The position numbers and the translations under genes were made by a program. From Pasteurellaceae bacterium (GTDB lineage: Bacteria > Pseudomonadota > Gammaproteobacteria > Enterobacterales > Pasteurellaceae): a DNA stretch of 64,000 nt. This document shows, one piece after another, positions 44,960 to 53,563 of the stretch; within the stretch, counting starts at the first letter, position 1, and each line of letters starts with the position of its first letter. Where the stretch lies: positions 1-64,000 of the forward strand of contig JAUMYT010000007.1 in the NCBI GenBank assembly GCA_030528525.1, written 5' to 3'. Below the pieces are notes generated by a model, which was not told the DNA's origin, did no database searches, and saw only the letters and a program-made list of their open reading frames with translations.

Positions 44960-45105
44960 TTGCTGAAGGAAGGATATTACCGTTTAATTTCACAACGAGG
45001 GGTGATTTGGGCGAGTTTTTGCAAAATCAAATATCTCTGAATCACCCGCCAAAATGCTAAAAATAGGGGAACGCCTATCAATGAGAATGTCAAGTAGCAC
45101 AATCG

Positions 45106-45131
45106 TTTTTTACGATCACGATCGCAAAAAT
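45106..45131 (+). promoter_or_regulatory. CRP-S (Sxy-dependent) site upstream of the toxin-antitoxin pair
   Basis: TACGA-N6-TCGCA in flanking T and A runs, the same half-sites as at pilA. A TATACT -10 box at 45167-45172 puts the site centre at about -60, the spacing also seen at 6597-6621. The rest of the gap 44883-45242 shows only uptake signals. Confidence 0.72.
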
Positions 45132-45242
45132 AGAGATTAATTGTACCAGTGAGGGGAAACAAACGATATACTGCGAATAGACAAACTCTAGGGAGTTGCC
45201 TAGAATAAAAATAAATAAGAACTATCCTCTAGGAGAAGAAAA

Positions 45243-45434
45243 ATGCTAACTAAAGAGCCAGGCTATGATGAATTTCTAGCAGAAAAAATCCGTAAAGGGA
45301 AAGAAGATATCAAAGCAGGCAGAGTGTTGAGCAAAGCTGAATTTCAATATCAAATGAAAGCGTTACTTGCTCGTTTAGAGCAGGAGCAACGGGAACAAGA
45401 ACAAGCTTCTCAACGAGAAACCATATATGGCTAA
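45243..45434 (+). CDS. Antitoxin-like small protein of a type II toxin-antitoxin pair
   Basis: 63 residues, mostly charged and helical: FLAEKIRKGKEDIKAGRVLS, then KALLARLEQEQREQEQASQ. It resembles short stability-determinant antitoxins that wrap their toxin, and has no evident separate DNA-binding fold. GGAGAAG precedes ATG. Its last codons (ATATATGGCTAA) overlap the toxin ATG by 8 bases, the usual coupling. Role inferred from order, size and partner. Confidence 0.75.
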   Translation: MLTKEPGYDEFLAEKIRKGKEDIKAGRVLSKAEFQYQMKALLARLEQEQREQEQASQRETIYG

Positions 45435-45711
45435 CCATTGGCGTTTATCCATTGATGCGGCGGAAAATATCCAAGAAATTATGCAATCCGTTGCGAGCTT
45501 CACTGGGCATTGGACAAGTGCTGCAGTCTTACTGGAAGATCTCCAAGCCAAGTTTGACTTGATAGCCTTTATGCCCAAGCTAGGTAAACCACGAGAAGAT
45601 GGCACAAGAGAAACATTTTGCCGTGGTTATCGTATTATTTACCAACAAATTGAAGACGACATTTATATTATTACCATCATTCACAGTCGCAGACTTTATC
45701 CTAGAAATTAG
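45427..45711 (+). CDS. ParE/RelE-superfamily toxin
   Basis: 94 residues. ParE-type signatures: LSIDAAENIQEIMQSV (helical hairpin), LLEDLQAKFDLIAFMPKLGK, TRETFCRGYRIIYQ and the terminal strand IYIITIIHSRRLYP. ParE toxins poison gyrase, RelE toxins cut mRNA; the sequence favours ParE but the target is not proven. It lies behind the antitoxin under a CRP-S-like promoter. Confidence 0.85.
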   Translation: MANHWRLSIDAAENIQEIMQSVASFTGHWTSAAVLLEDLQAKFDLIAFMPKLGKPREDGTRETFCRGYRIIYQQIEDDIYIITIIHSRRLYPRN

Positions 45712-45864
45712 CCACCTTTCTTCTCCCTTCTTAACATTCTAGCCACAATAGAATAAAAAAATTTGAAATTTTGCAAAATCTTTGTAAGAAACCGACTTAT
45801 GCTCCGTCAAAAGCACTCAATTTAAACTTTTTTATTCATTTCCCTTTATTTTATGGAGCTTAAA

Positions 45865-46293
45865 ATGCAAAAACTTTTAGATCAATTCCGTCACTCTAAC
45901 CTTGATATGGTAGCGTTACGCCTTTCGGTAATCATTATTTTTCTCGTATTTGGTACAATGAAATGGTTTGATTTTGAAGTAGAAATTTTAAAACCAATGA
46001 TCTCACCAACTTGGCTTAACTTCTTATATGATTTATTTGGCTACCACGGAGCTAGCTATTTCTTAGGTGTCGTTGAAGGTCTTGCATATATCAGTTTAAT
46101 CCTTGGATTCAGTCGCCCACTTTGGGGGATTTTAGGTGGCGTATTAGTCTTAGGCACTGCGGTTGTTACGCTAAGTATGTTGCCACAACTTGGTTTTGAT
46201 GCATTCATTTTTAAAGATATTTTATTGATTGGTGCGGCTTTAGTTTTAATTAAAAACGATTTAAATCGTTTCTACGCAACCAAATCAGCCTAA
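45865..46293 (+). CDS. DUF417 family membrane protein (YkgB/RclC-like)
   Basis: 142 residues from MQKLLDQFRHSN (ATG 45865, seven bases after GGAG). Four hydrophobic segments; family stretches LDMVALRLSVIIIFLVFG, MKWFDFEVEILKPMISPTW, YFLGVVEGLAYISLILGF and LLPQ-like SMLPQLGFDAF. In E. coli RclC belongs to the reactive-chlorine response. No rcl genes are nearby, so the role here is open. Confidence 0.85.
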   Translation: MQKLLDQFRHSNLDMVALRLSVIIIFLVFGTMKWFDFEVEILKPMISPTWLNFLYDLFGYHGASYFLGVVEGLAYISLILGFSRPLWGILGGVLVLGTAVVTLSMLPQLGFDAFIFKDILLIGAALVLIKNDLNRFYATKSA

Positions 46294-46321
46294 TTTGTCC
46301 AATCTGATCTCAGGGTCGACA

Positions 46322-46355
46322 ACAAGGGGGGATTTTCTCGCAACTTTTTGCAAAT
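46322..46355 (+). repeat. Uptake-signal-like element upstream of ycaO
   Basis: ACAAGGGGGGATTTTC with tail TTTTTGCAAAT; 56 bases before the ycaO start, so it lies in the promoter region. Confidence 0.7.
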
Positions 46356-46411
46356 TCTTGCAATTTGTTTGCTAGAATAGCCCCCTTTTTTTGATCCTCA
46401 GAGAATAACGA

Positions 46412-48172
46412 ATGAGCCAAACCTTTATCACGGGTAAAGATGCCGCCCTTGAAGATAGCATCAATAATTTCCAAACCAAACTGAAAGCCTTAGGCTTTAA
46501 CATTGAAGAAGCCTCGTGGCTAAACCCTGTGCCAAATGTCTGGTCGGTGCATATTCGGGATAAAGATTGCCCGCAATGTTTTACCAACGGCAAAGGGGCA
46601 ACGCAAAAAGCGGCTCTCGCATCGGCTTTGGGCGAATATTTTGAGCGTCTTTCCAGCAACTATTTCTGGGCGGATTTCTATCTTGGCAAAGCGATGTCAG
46701 AAGCAGAATTTGTGCATTATCCGTCTGAAAAATGGTTTGCGATTGAAGACGAAGAAACCTTGCCAGACGGCATTTTAGATCCGTTCTTGCGTGATTATTT
46801 CGATCCAAACGGCGATCTCACCCCCGATCTGTTGGTCGATCTGCAATCGGGCAATTACGATCGTGGCATTGTCGCTCTGCCGTACACTCGCCAATCAGAC
46901 AACCAAACCGTCTATATTCCACAAAGCATTATCGCTAACTTGTTCGTGTCAAACGGAATGTCAGCGGGCAACACCAAAAACGAAGCCCGTGTGCAAGGCT
47001 TATCGGAAGTGTTCGAGCGTTTTGTGAAAAACCGCATCATCACCGAAGCGATCAGCCTGCCAGAAATTCCGCAAAGCGTGATTGACGGCTATCCAACCAT
47101 CAAAGCCTCTATTGAAAAATTGGAAGAAGAAGGCTTCCCGATTCTCTGCTACGATGCGTCACTCGGCGGCGAATTCCCTGTAATCTGCGTGATTTTACTC
47201 AACCGCAACAACGGGACTTGTTTTGCCTCATTTGGTGCACATCCAAATTTCCAAGTGGCGTTTGAACGTACCGTGACTGAATTGCTACAAGGTCGTGGAT
47301 TGAAAGATTTAGACGTGTTCGCCCCACCGTCTTTCAATAATGATGATGTTGCCGATCACGCCAACTTAGAAACCCATTTCATCGACTCAAGCGGTCTGAT
47401 TTCGTGGGATCTGTTCAAATCTAAAGCCGATTACGAGTTCGTCCATTGGGATTTCTCTGGCACGACAGAGCAAGAATTTGCCAACCTGATGGCGATTTTC
47501 AACAAATACGAGCAAGAAGTGTACATTATGGATTATGAGCATTTAGGCGTGTACGCTTGCCGAATTTTAGCCCCAGGAATGTCGAACATTTATCCATCAG
47601 ACGACTTGATTTACGCCAATAACAATATGGGAATGGATTGGCGTGAAATTCTGCTCGATCTGCCGTATTTCCACCACGATCGTGAAACATATCAAGAATT
47701 GTTGGACGAATTAGACGAACAAAGCATTGATGATATGACCCGTGTGCGTGAATTTTTAGGCATCGTGGCGGAAAAAGGCTCAGCAATGCAAACCTTGCGA
47801 ATTGGCGAGCTGAAATCAATGCTCCATTTGGCTCTTGGTAATTTAGAAGAAGCGTTAGATTGGGCGAACTGGACAGCCAATATGAACGCCAGCGTGTTTA
47901 GTGCCGAACGCAACAACTATTACCGTTGCTTAATTCAGTCGATCGAATTATTCCTAGACGAAAACCGTGAACCTGAACAATACCGAATGGTGTTTGAGAA
48001 AATGTACGGCAGTGAAGCAGTTAATGCGGCGTGGTCTGCCCTACAAGGCGGCAACCCATTCCACGGCTTGCAAGGTGCCGATGAAAGTTTGGAAAGCCTA
48101 AAAGCTCACCAAAAACTGCTGGCGGCTTATGAAAAAGTGCAGAGAGCGAAAGTGAACCCAATGGCGAGATAA
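46412..48172 (+). CDS. ycaO: YcaO protein, RimO-associated
   Basis: 586 residues, the exact size of E. coli YcaO. ATP-grasp-unrelated YcaO fold that activates amides with ATP; the E. coli protein aids RimO in methylthiolation of ribosomal protein S12. Motifs: KGATQKAALASALGEYFERL and EARVQGLSEVFERFVKN (ATP-binding Glu residues), FGAHPNFQVAFERTVTELLQ, and a C-terminal TPR-like region. No peptide-substrate or dehydrogenase genes are adjacent, so this is the housekeeping type and not a RiPP cyclodehydratase. Confidence 0.94.
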   Translation: MSQTFITGKDAALEDSINNFQTKLKALGFNIEEASWLNPVPNVWSVHIRDKDCPQCFTNGKGATQKAALASALGEYFERLSSNYFWADFYLGKAMSEAEFVHYPSEKWFAIEDEETLPDGILDPFLRDYFDPNGDLTPDLLVDLQSGNYDRGIVALPYTRQSDNQTVYIPQSIIANLFVSNGMSAGNTKNEARVQGLSEVFERFVKNRIITEAISLPEIPQSVIDGYPTIKASIEKLEEEGFPILCYDASLGGEFPVICVILLNRNNGTCFASFGAHPNFQVAFERTVTELLQGRGLKDLDVFAPPSFNNDDVADHANLETHFIDSSGLISWDLFKSKADYEFVHWDFSGTTEQEFANLMAIFNKYEQEVYIMDYEHLGVYACRILAPGMSNIYPSDDLIYANNNMGMDWREILLDLPYFHHDRETYQELLDELDEQSIDDMTRVREFLGIVAEKGSAMQTLRIGELKSMLHLALGNLEEALDWANWTANMNASVFSAERNNYYRCLIQSIELFLDENREPEQYRMVFEKMYGSEAVNAAWSALQGGNPFHGLQGADESLESLKAHQKLLAAYEKVQRAKVNPMAR

Positions 48173-48187
48173 GATAACATAATATAC

Positions 48188-48225
48188 GGGTTAAAATGGA
48201 TAATTGATTTTATCTATTTTAACTC
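48188..48225 (+). terminator. Hairpin terminator after ycaO
   Basis: Fifteen-pair stem GGGTTAAAATGGATA / TATCTATTTTAACTC (with G-T pairs), followed by a T-rich stretch. The remainder of the gap up to 48411 is AT-rich leader of the permease gene; I see no known riboswitch in it. Confidence 0.65.
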
Positions 48226-48411
48226 GATTTAATTTTCTATAAATGACGTCATACATTCCTAATGAATTGAATATAAACCAATTTCACTCTTCATGTCTTA
48301 ACTTAAGACAACTTTTACTCTGTCTTTTCCTTATAGATCAAAACTCTCTAACTATTTGTCTTTTAAAATTGCCTTGATTAGAATGCGATTTTAATTACCT
48401 AAGGAAACTGT

Positions 48412-49707
48412 ATGTTAGAAAAACTCTTTCAATTGAAACAAAAAGACACGACGGTGAAAACCGAAATTGTGGCGGGGATCACCACCTTTTTCACAATGGT
48501 GTACATTGTATTCGTCAATCCGTCCATTCTTGGCGTGGCAGGAATGGATACCCAAGTGGTATTCGTCACCACCTGTTTAATTGCGGCGTTCGGCACGATT
48601 GCAATGGGCTTATTCAGTAATTTGCCGATTGCTCTTGCCCCAGCGATGGGATTAAACGCCTTTTTTGCGTTTGTGGTAGTACAAAAACTCGGCTACTCGT
48701 GGCAAACAGGAATGGGGGCGATTTTCTGGGGATCGGTCGGGCTGTTTGTGCTGACCGTCTTGCAAGTTCGCTACTGGTTTATGTCTGCCATTCCGCTCGG
48801 TTTGCGTGTGGGAATTGGAGCAGGGATCGGCTTGTTTATTGCACTCATCGGCTTTAAAAATATGGGATTAGTGGTGGCAAACCCTGCGACGCTTGTCGCC
48901 TTGGGCGAACTGCACGATCCAAAAGTGCTGATGGGCATTTTGGGCTTCTTTATTATCGTGGCTCTTGCTGCACGTGGTATTCATTCGGGCGTGTTGGTTT
49001 CGATCGTGGTAGTGACAGGCTTAGCCTTATGGTTCGATCCTGAAGTGAGCTTTAACGGTGTGATTTCAACCCCACCAAGTCTTGAAGCGGTGGTCGGTCA
49101 AGTGGATATTGCAGGGGCGTTAGACACCGCCTTGCTTGGCATTATTTTCTCCTTTATGTTAGTCAACTTGTTTGACTCCTCAGGCACCTTGATTGCGGTG
49201 ACCAACAAAGCAGGCATTGCGGACGAAAAAGGCCGTTTCCCGAAAATGAAACAAGCATTATATGTGGACAGCGTGAGTGCAATGGCAGGTTCCTATATGG
49301 GAACGTCTGCCATCAGTACCTACATTGAAAGCGGTTCGGGAGTGTCGGTGGGCGGTCGCACAGGATTGACAGCAGTGGTTGTCGGCGTGTTGTTCTTGCT
49401 TACCATTTTCTTCTCGCCATTGGCAGCCGTTGTGCCGCCTTATGCCACCGCAGGTGCATTGGTCTTCGTAGGCATTTTAATGGCATCAAGCCTGATTGAA
49501 GTGAAATGGGATGATTTAACCGAAGCCACACCAGCCTTCATCACCACCGCAATGATGCCGTTTACCTATTCGATCACCGAAGGGATCGCCTTCGGCTTTA
49601 TCAGCTACTGTGTGATGAAATTAGCGACAGGACGAATCAAAGAGATTACCCCTGCGGTGGCAGTAGTTTCCTTACTGTTTATCGCCAAATTTGTGTGGGT
49701 AGGTTAA
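48412..49707 (+). CDS. NCS2-family purine permease
   Basis: 431 residues, about 12-14 hydrophobic segments. AzgA-like branch of NCS2: EIVAGITTFFTMVYIVFVNP at the start, ALAPAMGLNAFFAF, GIGAGIGLFIALIGFKNMG, LVNLFDSSGTLIAVTNKAG and AISTYIESGSGVSVGGRTGL. E. coli relatives (AdeP, AdeQ, GhxP, GhxQ) import adenine or guanine/hypoxanthine; which base is carried here is not clear. AAGGAAA precedes ATG. Confidence 0.92.
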   Translation: MLEKLFQLKQKDTTVKTEIVAGITTFFTMVYIVFVNPSILGVAGMDTQVVFVTTCLIAAFGTIAMGLFSNLPIALAPAMGLNAFFAFVVVQKLGYSWQTGMGAIFWGSVGLFVLTVLQVRYWFMSAIPLGLRVGIGAGIGLFIALIGFKNMGLVVANPATLVALGELHDPKVLMGILGFFIIVALAARGIHSGVLVSIVVVTGLALWFDPEVSFNGVISTPPSLEAVVGQVDIAGALDTALLGIIFSFMLVNLFDSSGTLIAVTNKAGIADEKGRFPKMKQALYVDSVSAMAGSYMGTSAISTYIESGSGVSVGGRTGLTAVVVGVLFLLTIFFSPLAAVVPPYATAGALVFVGILMASSLIEVKWDDLTEATPAFITTAMMPFTYSITEGIAFGFISYCVMKLATGRIKEITPAVAVVSLLFIAKFVWVG

Positions 49708-49742
49708 CGTCACCTTTTGGGGCAGAAAAAATCTGCCCTGAA

Positions 49743-49776
49743 ATTTGCAAAATCTTACTTTTTCTCACCCCCTTGC
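49743..49776 (-). repeat. Uptake-signal-like element before the DsrE-like gene
   Basis: Reverse-strand GCAAGGGGGTGAGAAA with tail TTTTGCAAA, ending 14 bases before the next ATG. Confidence 0.72.
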
Positions 49777-49789
49777 AGAGGATATCGTT

Positions 49790-50140
49790 ATGCAAAAATT
49801 GCTGTTTATTATCAACGCAGCGCCCTATGGCAATGAAACGTTTTTCAGTGCGTTACGTTTAGCGCTGCAAATTCAAGAGCAACATCAAGCAGAGTTAAAA
49901 CTGTTTTTGATGTCTGATGCTGTGACAGCAGGACTTGCTAAGCAGAATCCAACAGAAAGTTATCATGCTCAACAAATGCTGGAAATTCTGACAGCTCAAG
50001 GAGCAGCGGTCAAACTGTGCAAAACCTGCACCAATGCCCGTGGTATCACGGAATTACCGCTTGCTGACGGAGTGGAAATCGGTACATTGAGCGAACTTGC
50101 TGATTGGACGATGTCCGCAGATAAAATTCTCACTTTTTAA
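49790..50140 (+). CDS. DsrE/DsrF-like family protein (YchN-like)
   Basis: 116 residues from MQKLLFIINAAPYGNETFFSA; ATG at 49790 follows GAGG. The longer frame begins in the repeat. DsrE-fold proteins are small sulfur-relay or putative regulatory proteins. Here the fold is suggested by NAAPYGNETFFSALRLALQ and KLFLMSDAV; a CKTCTNARG segment holds two cysteines. The exact role of this YchN-type group is unknown. Confidence 0.82.
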   Translation: MQKLLFIINAAPYGNETFFSALRLALQIQEQHQAELKLFLMSDAVTAGLAKQNPTESYHAQQMLEILTAQGAAVKLCKTCTNARGITELPLADGVEIGTLSELADWTMSADKILTF

Positions 50141-50149
50141 GGAACAATA

Positions 50150-50464
50150 ATGACAACAAAGCTTACGCCTGATGAAGCGATTGATATTGCTTACGATATT
50201 TTCTTGGAAATGGCAGGTGAACATCTCGATCCTGCTGATATTCTGCTGTTCAATTTGCAATTTGAAGAGCGTGGCGCAGTGGAAATGGTTGAAACTAGCG
50301 ACAGTTGGGATGATGAAATTGGTACCTTGATTGACCCAGACGCTTTTGCGGAAGTTTGGGTTGGTTTGGTCAATGAACAAGATGAAATGGACGATATTTT
50401 CGCTCGTTTTTTAATTTCACATGATGCGGAAAATCGCGAATATCACGTTATTTGGAAAGCCTAA
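50150..50464 (+). CDS. Conserved small acidic protein (DUF5377-like)
   Basis: 104 residues, strongly acidic: [53 protein letters not shown] believe it belongs to a family limited to Pasteurellaceae (DUF5377 type), function unknown. AGGAACAAT precedes ATG, ten bases after the previous gene; its stop is 17 bases before ycjF, so three or four genes form an operon. Confidence 0.75.
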   Translation: MTTKLTPDEAIDIAYDIFLEMAGEHLDPADILLFNLQFEERGAVEMVETSDSWDDEIGTLIDPDAFAEVWVGLVNEQDEMDDIFARFLISHDAENREYHVIWKA

Positions 50465-50480
50465 ACGCACTTATTCTATT

Positions 50481-51521
50481 ATGCAAAAACGCATTTTCAA
50501 CGAAGAAGAACCGATCACACACGATACTCATCAAGCCAAACAGGAATTTGATGAAACCACCGTTGAGATCACGCCAGATGCCAACACCGTTGAGCCAGAA
50601 CTGATTATTGAGCAAAGCCTGAAACCGACTCGCCTTTGGGGGCGGCTATTTTTAGGTGCATTGATTTTGCTTGGTTTGGCGACCTTTGCCCAATCGGTGC
50701 AATGGCTGATTGACACCTTCCAAGCTCGCCAATGGATCTATTTTGCCTTTGCGATTGCCTTTTTCGGCGTGAGTGTGGCGGGCGTGGGAGCGATCATCAA
50801 CGAATGGCGGAAGTTGGTTTGGCTTCGCAAACATCATCAACAGCAACAAGCCAGTCAGCAAATGTGGCTCGATGCCCCAAATGCAAGGGGGGAGATTGCC
50901 ACAAAAATCTGCAAAAATACCTTGAGCCAATTACGCAAAACACCAGCATTGGAGCAAGCGGAACAGCGTTGGCTTTCGCAGTTAGATGATGCCTACAACA
51001 GCCACGAAGTACTGACGTTATTTAGCCATACAGTACTGCAACCGATTGATAAACAAGTGAAAAAACTCATCAGCCAAAGTGCGGCGGAAAATGCGGTGAT
51101 TGTGGCGGTCAGCCCGTTAGCGTTGGTCGATATGCTACTCGTGGCGTGGCGAAATATTGCCTTAGTCAATAAAATTACCCGTGCGTACGGAATGGAATTG
51201 GGCTATTTTAGCCGTTTACGCCTTTTCCGTATGGTGCTAACCAATATGGCATTTGCAGGAGCGACTGAAATTGCGACCGATATGGGCAGCGAATTTTTCT
51301 CGCAAAATCTGACAGCGAAAATTTCAATGCGAGCCGCCCAAGGGATTGGCGTTGGCTTGCTGACCGCACGGCTTGGTATCAAGGCAATGGAATTTTGTCG
51401 TCCTGTGGCATTTCAGCAAAATGAACGCCCTGCACTTTCTGTGGTCAGACAGGAGTTGCTTGGCGTGTTAAAAGATCGTGTCTTTAGCAAAAGTCGTGAA
51501 AACGTCAGCGAAAAGGTCTAA
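50481..51521 (+). CDS. UPF0283/YcjF-family inner-membrane protein
   Basis: 346 residues from MQKRIFNEEEPITHDT; the longer frame start overlaps the previous gene. Acidic N-terminus, then two hydrophobic segments (RLFLGALILLGLATFAQSV and WIYFAFAIAFFGVSVAGVG), then family blocks TLSQLRKTPALEQAEQRWL, AVIVAVSPLALVDMLLVAWR and YGMELGYFSRLRLFRMVL. E. coli YcjF is its counterpart, of unknown function, linked there with the GTPase YcjX, which is absent here. A uptake-signal-like element encodes part of the cytoplasmic loop. Confidence 0.88.
   Translation: MQKRIFNEEEPITHDTHQAKQEFDETTVEITPDANTVEPELIIEQSLKPTRLWGRLFLGALILLGLATFAQSVQWLIDTFQARQWIYFAFAIAFFGVSVAGVGAIINEWRKLVWLRKHHQQQQASQQMWLDAPNARGEIATKICKNTLSQLRKTPALEQAEQRWLSQLDDAYNSHEVLTLFSHTVLQPIDKQVKKLISQSAAENAVIVAVSPLALVDMLLVAWRNIALVNKITRAYGMELGYFSRLRLFRMVLTNMAFAGATEIATDMGSEFFSQNLTAKISMRAAQGIGVGLLTARLGIKAMEFCRPVAFQQNERPALSVVRQELLGVLKDRVFSKSRENVSEKV
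50883..50916 (+). repeat. Uptake-signal-like element inside the ycjF-like gene
   Basis: GCAAGGGGGGAGATTG with tail ATCTGCAAAAA, translated as ARGEIATKICKNTL. Confidence 0.68.
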
Positions 51522-51584
51522 TTTGCACAGGTTTCGTGCAATATTCTCCCGCCCATTTTGGGCATAACTTAGAAGGAAAAACCA

Positions 51585-52175
51585 ATGAAAAAGTGGATTG
51601 TGATTATTGTGTTGGCTGTGGTGGCGGTGTTTGGTGGCATCACCTTGAGCAACAGTTATAACAGTTTAGTGAAAGCAGAAGAAGACATCAATTCTGTGTG
51701 GGCGAACGTGGAATCTGCCTACCAACGCCGTGCGGATTTGATTCCGAATTTGGTCAATACCGTGAAAAGTCAAGCTAATTTCGAGAAAGAAACGCTCACG
51801 AATGTGATCGAGGCTCGTGCGAAAGCCACGCAAACGAAAATTGATCCAACCAACGCCACCGAAGAGCAAATGGCACAGTTCCAACAAGCTCAAAACGGCT
51901 TAAATTCGGCACTTTCTCGCCTATTGGTGAGCGTGGAAAAATACCCAGAGTTGAAAGCTCACGAAGGTTTCTTAAACCTACAAGCCCAAATTGAAGGCAC
52001 GGAAAACCGTATCAATGTGGAGCGTAACAACTTCAACGGAGCGGTGAAAGAGTACAACAAGCAAGTGCGTCAAATGCCAACTAAATTGGCGGCAATGATT
52101 TTTGGCTTTAAAGCGAAACCACAATTCAAGGCAGATTTAGGTGCGGACAAAGCCCCTGTGGTAAATTTTAACTAG
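51585..52175 (+). CDS. LemA family protein
   Basis: 196 residues. N-terminal membrane helix (WIVIIVLAVVAVFGGITL) then the helical LemA domain: YNSLVKAEEDINSVWANVES, YQRRADLIPNLVNTVKSQAN, AHEGFLNLQAQIEGTENRIN and YNKQVRQMP. Function unknown in general; LemA genes are regularly followed by TPM-domain genes, as here. Confidence 0.92.
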   Translation: MKKWIVIIVLAVVAVFGGITLSNSYNSLVKAEEDINSVWANVESAYQRRADLIPNLVNTVKSQANFEKETLTNVIEARAKATQTKIDPTNATEEQMAQFQQAQNGLNSALSRLLVSVEKYPELKAHEGFLNLQAQIEGTENRINVERNNFNGAVKEYNKQVRQMPTKLAAMIFGFKAKPQFKADLGADKAPVVNFN

Positions 52176-52189
52176 TTTCTGTTATTTAT

Positions 52190-52254
52190 GTAGGATGGGC
52201 TTTAGCCCATCACTTTTCATTTTGTCTTTATAGATGGGCTAAAGCCCATCCTAC
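52190..52254. repeat. Palindromic repeat family 1 between lemA and the first TPM gene
   Basis: GTAGGATGGGCTTTAGCCC and GGGCTAAAGCCCATCCTAC. It ends five bases before the next ATG, so the usual position of the ribosome binding site is inside the hairpin. Confidence 0.9.
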
Positions 52255-52259
52255 AAAAT

Positions 52260-52718
52260 ATGCGATTATTTTCATTTTTATCACGTCCGTTGCCGATTGA
52301 TACTGCCAAAATTGAACAAGCAATTTCGCAGTTGGAGCAACGAACATCTGCGGAACTGCGAGTGGTGGTTGAGCGGAAACTAGCGAGAAAACACAAGGGA
52401 TTATCGGCGATTGAACGAGCCGACCAGTTGTTTGACGAGCTAGAAATGCGAGCCACGGCAGAGCGTAATGGCGTGTTGATCTATCTCTGTTTTAAACCGC
52501 ATTTGGTGGCGGTGGTGGGCGATGAGGGCATTCATCAACAGGTGGGCGATGCCTTCTGGCAAGCCGTTTATCAGGCAATGAAACAAAATTGCCAACAGGG
52601 AAATTACACCCAAGCGGTCTGTTTAGCGATTGCGGAAGTGGAAAATGCCTTGGCGGCCCATTTTCCGATTCAGCCCGATGATGTGGACGAATTACCAAAT
52701 AGCGTGGTGATCAAATGA
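52260..52718 (+). CDS. TPM-domain protein, probably cytoplasmic
   Basis: 152 residues. TPM-domain features: IEQAISQLEQRTSAELRVVV, MRATAERNGVLIYLCFKPH, VAVVGDEGIHQQVGDAFWQ. No signal peptide or membrane helix, unlike the next gene. The start follows a repeat without a Shine-Dalgarno sequence. Overlaps the next gene by 4 bases. The role is unknown; TPM proteins are tied to membrane or photosystem repair in other organisms. Confidence 0.83.
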   Translation: MRLFSFLSRPLPIDTAKIEQAISQLEQRTSAELRVVVERKLARKHKGLSAIERADQLFDELEMRATAERNGVLIYLCFKPHLVAVVGDEGIHQQVGDAFWQAVYQAMKQNCQQGNYTQAVCLAIAEVENALAAHFPIQPDDVDELPNSVVIK

Positions 52719-53476
52719 TGAGACGATTTTCTTGGTGTTATGTCGCCATTTTGTGGCTGTTTAGTCTGAATCTGTGGGCAAATTATCCGAATGTGCCGAA
52801 GCCTTTTCGCTATGTGTCGGACTACACTCGCACGCTGACCCAAGCCGAGTGGCAAACCTTAGAAAATGCCTTGGCGGATTACGGACGCAAAACCAGCTCG
52901 CAAATTGCGGTCGTGATTGTACCGACCACGCACGGCGAAGCGGTGTCTAGTTATAGCCATAATCTGTTCAATCAATGGGGGATTGGGCGAGCGAAAGAGA
53001 ACAATGGCGTGTTATTGCTTATCGCCAAAGACGATCGCAAATTGTTTATTGCCACAGGGCGTGGGCTAGAAGGGGCACTGCCCGATGCGATCGCTTCGTC
53101 TATTATTCGCAACGACATTACGCCGTATTTCAAACAGAATTTGTACGCTCAAGGCATTGCAAAAGGCTTGTCTTCGATTATTGCGGCAACCCAAGGCGAA
53201 TACGCACCAGCTCCTGAAACAGAGGAGTCCGAATTTGATCCGCAAGAGTTGATGATGTTTCTGTTCTTTGCGTTGATCATCTTCCTGTTTTTCATCAATG
53301 CCCAACGGGGAGGCGTTTATATCAGCCCACGCCAAGCGGAACGAATTATTCACACTGCTCGCCGTGGTGGTTTTGGCGGTGGATTCGGTTCTGGTGGTGA
53401 CGGCTTCGGCGGTGGCTCAAGTGGCGGCTTTGGTGGCGGCAGCACAGGCGGTGGCGGTGCAGGGGGGAGCTGGTAG
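52715..53476 (+). CDS. TPM-domain membrane protein with Gly-rich tail (YgcG-like)
   Basis: 253 residues. Signal peptide or anchor (YVAILWLFSLNLWA), periplasmic TPM domain (RYVSDYTRTLTQAEWQTLE, SSQIAVVIVPTTHGE, RAKENNGVLLLIAKDDRKLF, GRGLEGALPDAIASSIIRND), one further membrane helix (LMMFLFFALIIFLFFINAQ), then a glycine/serine-rich tail (GGFGGGSSGGFGGG pattern). Third gene of the lemA unit. The tail is low-complexity and may vary in length between strains. Confidence 0.87.
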   Translation: MMRRFSWCYVAILWLFSLNLWANYPNVPKPFRYVSDYTRTLTQAEWQTLENALADYGRKTSSQIAVVIVPTTHGEAVSSYSHNLFNQWGIGRAKENNGVLLLIAKDDRKLFIATGRGLEGALPDAIASSIIRNDITPYFKQNLYAQGIAKGLSSIIAATQGEYAPAPETEESEFDPQELMMFLFFALIIFLFFINAQRGGVYISPRQAERIIHTARRGGFGGGFGSGGDGFGGGSSGGFGGGSTGGGGAGGSW

Positions 53477-53484
53477 GAATGATA

Positions 53485-53518
53485 TTTTGCAAAATCACTG
53501 AGTTTTTCACCCCCTTGT
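53485..53518 (-). repeat. Uptake-signal-like element after the TPM gene
   Basis: Reverse-strand ACAAGGGGGTGAAAAA with tail GATTTTGCAAAA, nine bases past the stop, between convergent genes. Confidence 0.73.
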
Positions 53519-53538
53519 CATTAAGTTAATGGAAATAC

Positions 53539-53557
53539 GGGTGGCATCTGCCACCCA
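53539..53557 (-). terminator. Hairpin after upp
   Basis: GGGTGGCA / TGCCACCC stem with a short loop, seven bases beyond the upp stop. No long T run, so efficiency is uncertain. Confidence 0.55.
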
Positions 53558-53563
53558 TTTACG

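Noticed and set aside
44977..45162. A 61-residue minus-strand frame upstream of rng
   Set aside because: It runs across the CRP-S site and a degenerate uptake signal, has no ribosome binding site and no similarity I can recognise.
46412..48172. ycaO as part of a peptide natural-product cluster
   Set aside because: The protein is the stand-alone 586-residue housekeeping form and neighbours are a DUF417 protein and a purine permease; no precursor peptide or modifying enzyme was seen.
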